Positions 1-5,097 of a DNA stretch of 9,448 bases are shown in pieces (the first letter of the stretch is position 1; each line of letters opens with the position of its first letter). The DNA lies in NCBI GenBank assembly GCA_945875085.1, contig CAMCJU010000023.1:1-9448 (forward strand), in the 5' to 3' direction. The position numbers and the translations under genes are program-made. The DNA is from Candidatus Phycorickettsia trachydisci (lineage in GTDB: Bacteria > Pseudomonadota > Alphaproteobacteria > Rickettsiales > Rickettsiaceae). The notes below the pieces were generated by a model. It was not told where the DNA came from, did no database searches, and worked only from the letters and a program-made list of their open reading frames with translations.

Positions 1-53
1 ACGTTGAAATCTTTTAACGTCGCAATTTGACTTATTACAGCTGACTTACTCAT
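1..53 (-). CDS. 5' end of a paralogue of the neighbouring coiled-coil protein (partial, cut by window edge)
   Basis: Only the first 17 codons are visible, reading MSKSAVISQIATLKDFNV before the edge. The first ten residues match the start of the next gene on the same strand exactly (MSKSAVISQI). The following residues diverge but stay alignable (ATLKDFNV against DSSDDFQV). The start codon has an AAGGA ribosome binding site 11 nt upstream, at the same spacing as in the neighbour. The homology covers promoter region, leader and N-terminus, so this is a tandem duplicate and not a chance match. Nothing can be said about the rest of the protein or whether the gene is intact. Function unknown. Confidence 0.8.
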   Translation of the reverse strand, partial: MSKSAVISQIATLKDFN

Positions 54-102
54 GATAATATTTTTCCTTCTTATGTATATATATAGATAGATTATTTATT
101 GT

Positions 103-132
103 ATATTAGCTTAATTTTAACATATATGGCAA
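103..132 (-). promoter_or_regulatory. Candidate sigma-70-type promoter of the cut paralogue
   Basis: On the minus strand, TTGCCA (127-132) is followed after 18 nt by TAATAT (103-108). The same pair with the same spacing is kept upstream of the second copy, although the sequence between has changed. The match to consensus is moderate and the region is very AT-rich, so other -10 boxes are possible. Confidence 0.35.
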
Positions 133-175
133 AAGTTATTTTAAAAAGAATGTGTAATATATTTTATCTATAGGA

Positions 176-201
176 AATGAAGCATAGTAATGAAGCATAG
201 T
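176..201. repeat. Tandem 13-bp direct repeat upstream of the cut paralogue
   Basis: Two perfect adjacent copies of AATGAAGCATAGT lie at 176-188 and 189-201, upstream of the candidate -35 box. The equivalent pair at 2332-2357 is also present with small changes. Two direct repeats one helical turn plus a little apart could be a regulator-binding site; this is inference. Confidence 0.6.
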
Positions 202-246
202 TAATCATATTATGCAAAGAAGTGGCAAAAGAATATAGATGGCCCA

Positions 247-2214
247 CTAATTTTTCTCTTGGCTAGGAGGGAATTTGGAGGTTTGTCTTTGCTGTTTCAA
301 TAGTTCTACTTGACTCTTTTCGTTTACCTCAATAGAATTGGGCACGACAAAACCAATAACATTCTTCGCCAAATCTTGCACCTGGCTTTTAAATTCTGGG
401 TTTTTAGGGATATTTTTGCTCTCATCAACAACATGAGGCTGTGGGGCGATCTGGGTGGCATAGTTGATATTTTGCTCTAGCGGAGCAGCAGGCTTCAAAA
501 TATCGCCGTTCAACATACTGAGATGAACATTAAAACTGTCCTGCCATACGGATTTGCTCCCTTGGCTCCACTTCTGCAAAGGCACTACAATATAAATGAG
601 CGGAGTAAGGATCACTCCAGCTAAGCCGGTAATGAACCTCCTGGCACCTGAAATCTTTGGCGGCGCTGGCGGCTGATTTTCCAGCACCAGCGTATTTTTA
701 TCAATCTTTTCCTGCTCCTGCTTCGGGTCATCAATCTTTTCCTGCCGCTTATTTGGCGGCGCTGGCGGCTGATTTTCCAGCACCAGTGTATTTTCATCAA
801 TCCTTCCCCGCTCCCGGTCATCAATCTTTAGCTCATTAAAAATGGAATTTTCTTTTCCAGTATGTTGCAGCCAATCTTTTGTACGAAGCAAAGCGCCATC
901 CATAGCTGCTATATAAGCTATTTTTTCCCGAAATGTGTTTATCAGATTTTTAGTAGAATCTGACATCTTACTGGCCGCTTGCTCAATTTCTCGATCATAT
1001 TTTGCTTCATCTTTGCGGGTTAGATATCTCATCCTGAAATCAACTTTCCTTTTTTTTGCCTTCAGTTCTGATAGTTTCTCTGCGCTTAACTCTTCTCCTT
1101 TGTGGCTTTGCATGCCCTGCAAAACGTCATTGAAAACTTTACAAGACTCTGATTCCAGGCCGCATATTTCCTGGTGTCGTTTTTGCAGTTTTTCTACATC
1201 TTTTATCATTCCTTGCTGGAAATTTTTTAATTCTTCTAGTTGCTCACTTTTCAGTCCTTTTTGAAGAGACTCTTGGTAAACGGCCTCATAAAAAACAAGT
1301 TCTTGATCAAACAGAATTTTCAAATGAGCCAGTTCTTCCGGCTTGGGAAGTAGATCATCCTGTACTTTTAAGATTCTTTTACGATGTTGATCTGGCAGAG
1401 CATCGATAATAGTATTAATAGACTTTACTTGTTCGTCCAGGAAATTTATTGCGTCGTTTTTTTGGTGTTGCTTTGTATCTGAATATAACTCCTTAGCTTG
1501 TGCATAATCCAGATTTTTCAGTTTGTTGATGTAATAAGAGATAAGGTTAGGACTATCTTCAGATTCCCCGGAGGCTTGCCATAATCTTAACCCTTTTTGC
1601 ATGTCTTTTAGATGATCTTCCTTTAAAAGCGCAAATCTTTGCTCTTGATCCTTCTCTTGAGCATTTTCTGCTGACTCTAATTCTGCCACAGCCCTGCCAA
1701 AAGTACTAGCTGCGCTCAAGTGCCATGTCATGATCCTTAATAATTCTACATCTTTGCTTGCTTTAATTGCCTCGATTTGCTTGTCCATTGCTGGCTTATT
1801 AACACTTATATTCCCGTTGTGCCAATCAAACGAGTTGTTACATTCAGCAGTAATAGTTTCGACAAGTTTGGTGTTTGTTGCGGTTTTAGTTGAGACTTTA
1901 AGATCTAAAATTTCAAGATCTTTGTTGATTTTCTTACAGTTATCTTTGAAGCTTCCTGAATAACCTTTCTCATATATACCAATTACTTGATCGATAACTT
2001 CGATTCTTTCTTTATTATCTGCAGCAGGGCTCTTCTTTAGCTCCTCTAGCAACATTACGGCAGAATCCTTTAAAGCTTGTGTGCGGAGTATAGTATTTTT
2101 TTTCTTCCCCAGGTAAGCTTTGGCCTTTTTCGCAAACTCAGAATTGATAGTTGCTATAGCGACTTGGAAATCATCTGACGAATCAATTTGACTTATTACA
2201 GCTGACTTACTCAT
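247..2214 (-). CDS. Large coiled-coil-like protein with duplicated proline-rich motif, unknown family (possible effector)
   Basis: This is a 655-residue protein I do not recognise. Residues about 1-460 are rich in Lys, Glu, Gln, Asp and Leu and look largely alpha-helical; about 170-210 and 290-450 look coiled-coil-like. Residues 472-487 (IDENTLVLENQPPAPP) are repeated almost exactly at 504-519, separated by a charged linker. A hydrophobic stretch follows at 527-546 (phenylalanine 527 to leucine 546), long enough to span or insert into a membrane. The last 110 residues are polar and end in a hydrophilic tail rich in Gln, Lys and Pro. No signal peptide is seen. I chose the start at 2214 over one 14 codons upstream (MNNLYIYIRRKNII...). 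It has an AAGGA box 11 nt upstream, and the upstream extension is broken by a 4-nt indel in the paralogue, whereas MSKSAVISQI is identical. Tandem duplication, coiled coil and proline-rich motif would fit a host-directed effector or surface/membrane protein. A structural or phage-like protein cannot be excluded. Confidence 0.8.
   Translation of the reverse strand: MSKSAVISQIDSSDDFQVAIATINSEFAKKAKAYLGKKKNTILRTQALKDSAVMLLEELKKSPAADNKERIEVIDQVIGIYEKGYSGSFKDNCKKINKDLEILDLKVSTKTATNTKLVETITAECNNSFDWHNGNISVNKPAMDKQIEAIKASKDVELLRIMTWHLSAASTFGRAVAELESAENAQEKDQEQRFALLKEDHLKDMQKGLRLWQASGESEDSPNLISYYINKLKNLDYAQAKELYSDTKQHQKNDAINFLDEQVKSINTIIDALPDQHRKRILKVQDDLLPKPEELAHLKILFDQELVFYEAVYQESLQKGLKSEQLEELKNFQQGMIKDVEKLQKRHQEICGLESESCKVFNDVLQGMQSHKGEELSAEKLSELKAKKRKVDFRMRYLTRKDEAKYDREIEQAASKMSDSTKNLINTFREKIAYIAAMDGALLRTKDWLQHTGKENSIFNELKIDDRERGRIDENTLVLENQPPAPPNKRQEKIDDPKQEQEKIDKNTLVLENQPPAPPKISGARRFITGLAGVILTPLIYIVVPLQKWSQGSKSVWQDSFNVHLSMLNGDILKPAAPLEQNINYATQIAPQPHVVDESKNIPKNPEFKSQVQDLAKNVIGFVVPNSIEVNEKSQVELLKQQRQTSKFPPSQEKN
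656..829. repeat. Intragenic tandem duplication, 96-bp period
   Basis: A block starting at 656 recurs at 752 inside the large minus-strand gene, keeping the reading frame (32 codons). The first about 50 bp of each copy are nearly identical, and the rest has diverged with a 6-bp deletion in the second copy. It encodes the two NTLVLENQPPAPP segments. Frame-preserving duplication suggests the proline-rich unit is tolerated or favoured in variable copy number. Confidence 0.9.
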
Positions 2215-2225
2215 GATAATATTTT

Positions 2226-2230
2226 TCCTT
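2226..2230 (-). promoter_or_regulatory. Ribosome binding site deciding the start of the large coiled-coil protein
   Basis: AAGGA on the minus strand lies 11 nt before the ATG at 2214. The same element stands at 65-69 before the paralogue's ATG with the same spacing. It is inside the coding frame of the longer alternative start, which argues for the shorter protein. Confidence 0.65.
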
Positions 2231-2259
2231 CTTATGTATATATATAGATTATTCATTAT

Positions 2260-2289
2260 ATATTAACTTACTTTTAATATATATGGCAA
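2260..2289 (-). promoter_or_regulatory. Candidate sigma-70-type promoter of the large coiled-coil protein gene
   Basis: On the minus strand, TTGCCA (2284-2289) and TAATAT (2260-2265) are 18 nt apart, matching the arrangement in copy A. A perfect TATAAT also exists at 2255-2260 but without a well-spaced -35 box. The main support is conservation between the two copies. Confidence 0.35.
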
Positions 2290-2331
2290 AAGTTATGTTA
2301 GAAAAATGTGTAGTATATTTTGTCTATAGAA

Positions 2332-2357
2332 AATGAAGCACAGTAATGAAGCGCAGT
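2332..2357. repeat. Tandem 13-bp direct repeat upstream of the large coiled-coil protein gene
   Basis: AATGAAGCACAGT (2332-2344) is directly followed by AATGAAGCGCAGT (2345-2357). Each differs from the copy-A unit by one or two bases, and the changes fall in the same place. The paired arrangement is kept upstream of both paralogues. Confidence 0.55.
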
Positions 2358-2392
2358 TAAGCATATCATACAAAGAAGTGCCAAAAGAATTT

Positions 2393-4054
2393 TTACAAGC
2401 AGTAGCTTCCCGGAGCGTCTTGGCAGGAGCTAAGGCTATCATAGTCAAAAGGTTTTGCCACTTTTTTGCCGCTATGTTTTGCCAGCCATATTAAGTACCG
2501 CCCCCACCATGAGCCTTGATGAAAGTCTTGCTCTTGAATATTAGCGGCAAGTTGCTTATCCTGATCAAAGATCTGGTAGCTATATTTGTTTTGGCTTGGC
2601 GGATTTATAATCCCAGCTACATGACCTGCGCTGCTTAAGCAAAATGTTTTTTCGCCGCCTAAATAGCTCATGCTCTTGTAGCTCTGCTGCCATGGCACGA
2701 TATGATCGCTCTTAGAAGCAACCCAAAACGAGGGTATCAAAACCGCGCCTAAATCAATTTTACTGCCTAAAATCTCAAGGCTGCCAGGAGTGATAAGTAA
2801 ATTTTTCTCATACATATTTTCCATGTAGTAGTCAAACATCTTAGCCGGTAAATTAACGTAATCGGCATTCCAATATAAAATATCAAAACTTTTGGGCAGG
2901 TTTCCTTCAATGTAGTTGTTAATGTAGGCGGACCATATTAAGTCTTTGGATTTTAACAGATTAAAGATGTTGTATAGGTATATGCCGTCTAAGTAGCCTT
3001 TTTGCTCAGCTACTGCGCGCAAGGCGCTCAGGATCTCGTCCCTGATAAAGATCGAAATTTCTCCAGGATCGCTAAAATCAAGCATTGTATTTAGAAATGT
3101 TGCACTGCTGAAAATATCCTGTTTTTTATCCGCGCAGAAAGACAAAGCGCTAGCTAGCATCACCCCGCCAATGCAATATCCAAGCAGGTTGATTTTTGGG
3201 CAATTAAAGCTTTCCTCGATATGCTTTGCTGCGGCCAGAATGCCCTTGGAGATGTATTGCTCAAATTCAAAATTTTGCTCAGGCGATTTGGGGTTTACCC
3301 ATGATATTAGAAAAACTTGGAAATTATTTTGGATAAGCCAGTTGACAAAAGAATTTTCTGGCGACAAATCTAAAACATAGTATTTGTTAATGCATGGAGG
3401 GACTATCAAAATGGGAATCTGGAAAGTTTTGCCCTTTGGAGCGTAGCAAATCAGCTCGATTAACTCATTTTTGTATATTACCTTTCCTGGTGTTGTTGCT
3501 ATATTTTTTCCGATTTCAAAAGCTAGTTTATCAACGTTGCTAATTGAGAAAAAATTTCCAGAATTACTTAAATCACGCTTTAGATTTTCAAAACCATTTA
3601 TTAAATTTTCAAAATTCGACTCGATGCACGCCTTAAGCGCCTTTGGGTTTAGGTGCACGAAATTATCTGGCGCTAGGGAGTGTAAAAACTGCCTGGAGAA
3701 AAATTTTAAAAATTTCCTATCTTTATCTTCTAGCGCTGTATTATCAATGATATTATCGCAATATATAAACATCTCCTTGTGCAAAGCCTGGATTAGCTCG
3801 AACTGATCGCTTATAGTCATCAAACAATGCAGACTTTTAGTTTGATAAGCTAAATTACACTGCATCATGGCAAAGGGCTTGAGCATACTTTGCGACAATG
3901 CCTTACTATAAATGTTTATTAATGTTTCGATTCCAGGTATATTAGGGGTAAATAAATGCAAATTGCTAAGCACTTGGGTGGCAACCTCCAGATACTTTTG
4001 CAATAAAGCCATTGTGTTAAAATTGAGCTGGTTAACATGGGGGGGCAGTTGCAT
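2393..4054 (-). CDS. phaC: Poly(3-hydroxyalkanoate) synthase (class I type PhaC)
   Basis: PhaC polymerises (R)-3-hydroxyacyl-CoA, usually 3-hydroxybutyryl-CoA, into storage polyester on the granule surface. At 553 residues it is slightly shorter than the roughly 590 of well-studied class I enzymes. The N-terminal synthase domain is recognisable around residues 115-200 (RQFLHSLAPDNF, then TPGKVIY). The alpha/beta-hydrolase core has the lipase-like box GYCIGG with the nucleophile Cys294. The other members of the triad are Asp450 (SKSDHIVPW) and His478 (SSAGHVAGI); their spacing fits the family. The conserved SWWGRYLIWL lies near the C-terminus. ATG at 4054 is the first in-frame start after a stop; no clear ribosome binding site precedes it, so Met15 is a weak alternative. 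It is divergent from folK. No phaA, phaB, phasin or phaR gene is in the window, so monomer supply must come from elsewhere. Polymer synthesis is well supported; the exact monomer is not. Confidence 0.95.
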   Translation of the reverse strand: MQLPPHVNQLNFNTMALLQKYLEVATQVLSNLHLFTPNIPGIETLINIYSKALSQSMLKPFAMMQCNLAYQTKSLHCLMTISDQFELIQALHKEMFIYCDNIIDNTALEDKDRKFLKFFSRQFLHSLAPDNFVHLNPKALKACIESNFENLINGFENLKRDLSNSGNFFSISNVDKLAFEIGKNIATTPGKVIYKNELIELICYAPKGKTFQIPILIVPPCINKYYVLDLSPENSFVNWLIQNNFQVFLISWVNPKSPEQNFEFEQYISKGILAAAKHIEESFNCPKINLLGYCIGGVMLASALSFCADKKQDIFSSATFLNTMLDFSDPGEISIFIRDEILSALRAVAEQKGYLDGIYLYNIFNLLKSKDLIWSAYINNYIEGNLPKSFDILYWNADYVNLPAKMFDYYMENMYEKNLLITPGSLEILGSKIDLGAVLIPSFWVASKSDHIVPWQQSYKSMSYLGGEKTFCLSSAGHVAGIINPPSQNKYSYQIFDQDKQLAANIQEQDFHQGSWWGRYLIWLAKHSGKKVAKPFDYDSLSSCQDAPGSYCL

Positions 4055-4182
4055 ATATTTAATTTTTAAATTGATAAAATCATCTTACCTTTAAAGTATT
4101 GAGTTTTAAATTTTAATTACTTTATTAATGATTATTTAATATTATGCGTTCTAAAATAACACAGTTTTGATCTTCTATAAGT
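4055..4182. other. Divergent intergenic region between phaC and folK
   Basis: These 128 bp are extremely AT-rich and must hold the start signals of both divergent genes. A weak plus-strand pair TTGAGT (4099-4104) and TATTAA (4123-4128), 18 nt apart, could serve folK. No strong promoter could be picked for phaC, and no operator-like palindrome stands out. Confidence 0.4.
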
Positions 4183-4683
4183 ATGCAAATAGTAGTAGTA
4201 GGCTTAGGGAGTAATTTAGGCAATCCATGTGGCAATATTCTTGGCGCCATAAGCTTGCTAAGATCAATGCTTAATGTAAAGAAGATAACGATCTCAAGGT
4301 TTTATCTCTCAAAAGCGCTAACCGCTGATGAGCAAGATTTTGCCCCAGATTTCATCAATTCGGCAGTCGCCGGCAAGACTGATTTATCCCCGGAGCAACT
4401 TCTTTTGGGCTTGCAGATAATTGAAAAAATGATTGGCAGAATTGCAAATAACAAGAAATGGGCGGCAAGAGTTATAGATTTGGATTTGTTGCTTTATAGG
4501 GAACTACAAATAGAAACTGCCAATTTAAGCGTTCCTCACAAAGAAATGCATCTTAGGGACTTTGTATTAGAGCCTGTTTGCGATTTATCTCCAGACGCAA
4601 AGCATCCCGTTTTACACAAGACGTTTTATAACTTAAAGCAAAACATAACTAGACTATATGTTACCGATAAGTTTCTGATATAG
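4183..4683 (+). CDS. folK: 2-amino-4-hydroxy-6-hydroxymethyldihydropteridine pyrophosphokinase (HPPK)
   Basis: FolK transfers pyrophosphate from ATP to 6-hydroxymethyl-7,8-dihydropterin, the step before dihydropteroate synthase in folate biosynthesis; it is a soluble cytoplasmic enzyme. The 166-residue protein has the usual length. It shows the N-terminal GLGSNLGNP motif (residues 7-15), the ADEQDFAPDFINSAV segment matching the family's dQ.dFlNav region, GRIANNKKWAARVIDLDLLLY with the metal-binding pair Asp99 and Asp101, and VPHKEMHLRDFVLEPV with His119 and Arg125. The ATG gives the normal N-terminus, but no ribosome binding site is visible before it. No other folate gene is next to it. It ends at 4683 in front of a run of T without a hairpin. 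Confidence 0.96.
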   Translation: MQIVVVGLGSNLGNPCGNILGAISLLRSMLNVKKITISRFYLSKALTADEQDFAPDFINSAVAGKTDLSPEQLLLGLQIIEKMIGRIANNKKWAARVIDLDLLLYRELQIETANLSVPHKEMHLRDFVLEPVCDLSPDAKHPVLHKTFYNLKQNITRLYVTDKFLI

Positions 4684-4878
4684 CTTTTTTTTAAATCAAA
4701 GATGTATTGTTTTTGTCATTCGAGCGCGTTTGTGACTTAATTTAAATAGGCGTTACTATCCTATGAGTCTTTATGACTTGGTGCTCGTTTAACAAAACAA
4801 GATGTTGACATATTGCAAAAGAGGTATAAAATCCATCTATGAACTAATACTTAACCTCTTGAATATAAAAAATTATAT
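4684..4878. other. Intergenic region between folK and the iscX-like gene
   Basis: These 195 bp begin with a run of eight T just after the folK stop, but no GC-rich stem precedes it. Only very short inverted repeats (4-5 bp) occur in the middle. The right end holds the promoter described separately and a 7-bp inverted repeat, AAGAGGT (4819-4825) and ACCTCTT (4854-4860), that flanks the -10 box and the expected transcription start. No RNA gene or ORF is recognised. Confidence 0.5.
4805..4832 (+). promoter_or_regulatory. Sigma-70-type promoter for the iscX-fadN-like pair
   Basis: A perfect TTGACA (4805-4810) is followed after 16 nt by TAAAAT (4827-4832). This is the best -35/-10 pair I found in the window. 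Transcription would start near 4839, about 40 nt before the iscX-like start codon. The 7-bp inverted repeat with one arm overlapping the spacer could be an operator, but this is speculative. Confidence 0.6.
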
Positions 4879-5091
4879 ATGAAATGGAAATGGGATGAAG
4901 AAAATATAAATAACATTGCTTCTAATTTGAACCATGAGCATGAAGGTGAGGATATTTCTGAGATCTCTTTAAATGATTTACATGATTTAATAATCAATCT
5001 AAATGATTTTGAAGGCGATCCAGAACAGCACAACGCCAAAATGCTACAAAAGATTTTAGAGCGCTGGAGAGAGATCTCTAGCGGGAAATGA
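4879..5091 (+). CDS. iscX: IscX-like (YfhJ) Fe-S cluster assembly protein
   Basis: IscX is a small acidic protein that binds the cysteine desulfurase IscS and iron and modulates Fe-S cluster assembly. The 70-residue protein (family about 66) aligns along its length with the E. coli form as I know it. KW at residues 4-5 matches, DLHDLIINLNDFEGDP (33-48) matches the family's DMH.WI.DLEDF.DDP, NAKMLQKILERW (52-63) matches the NEKILEAIL..W segment, and the protein is strongly acidic. Unlike the classical arrangement at the end of an isc operon, no isc gene is nearby. The stop codon is 6 nt from the fadN-like start, so the two are probably cotranscribed. No ribosome binding site is visible before this ATG. 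The assignment rests on motif recall by eye; the family is more typical of gamma- and betaproteobacteria. Confidence 0.8.
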   Translation: MKWKWDEENINNIASNLNHEHEGEDISEISLNDLHDLIINLNDFEGDPEQHNAKMLQKILERWREISSGK

Positions 5092-5097
5092 AAAATT

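Larger units (their letters stand above)
23..235. repeat. Long direct repeat, copy A (leader and 5' end of the cut paralogue)
   Basis: This stretch aligns with 2184 to about 2389 over its whole length, with scattered substitutions and short indels, including a 4-nt insertion (around 87-90) relative to the other copy. Positions 23-88 are identical to 2184-2249. It covers the first ten codons of the left paralogue, its ribosome binding site and about 180 nt upstream. The homology ends about 12 nt before the stop codon of the neighbouring gene. The gap between the two genes holds no other ORF, and no convincing terminator hairpin is seen. Confidence 0.9.
2184..2389. repeat. Long direct repeat, copy B (leader and 5' end of the 655-residue protein gene)
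   Basis: This is the partner of the repeat at 23 to about 235. It runs from codon ten of the large gene, through its ribosome binding site and upstream region, to within a few bases of the phaC stop codon at 2393. The 66 bp at 2184-2249 are identical to copy A. The rest has substitutions and short indels. The repeat unit is therefore gene plus upstream region, and the right-hand border of the duplication abuts phaC. Confidence 0.9.

Noticed and set aside
621..839. Short overlapping ORFs on both strands with repetitive alanine/proline- or arginine/tryptophan-rich products
   Set aside because: They are other-frame readings of the 96-bp intragenic duplication and have no start signals or family resemblance.
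935..1264. Plus-strand ORF of 109 codons inside the large minus-strand gene
   Set aside because: It is rich in Ser, Phe and Cys in the manner of an antisense shadow of a coiled-coil gene; no ribosome binding site or recognisable domain.
2215..2256. Longer start for the large coiled-coil protein (MNNLYIYIRRKNII extension)
   Set aside because: The extension runs over the ribosome binding site, and its frame is destroyed in the paralogue by a 4-nt indel, while the sequence from the inner ATG onward is identical.
4684..4700. Run of eight T after folK as a rho-independent terminator
   Set aside because: No GC-containing stem precedes the T run; only chance short pairings are possible in this AT-rich sequence.
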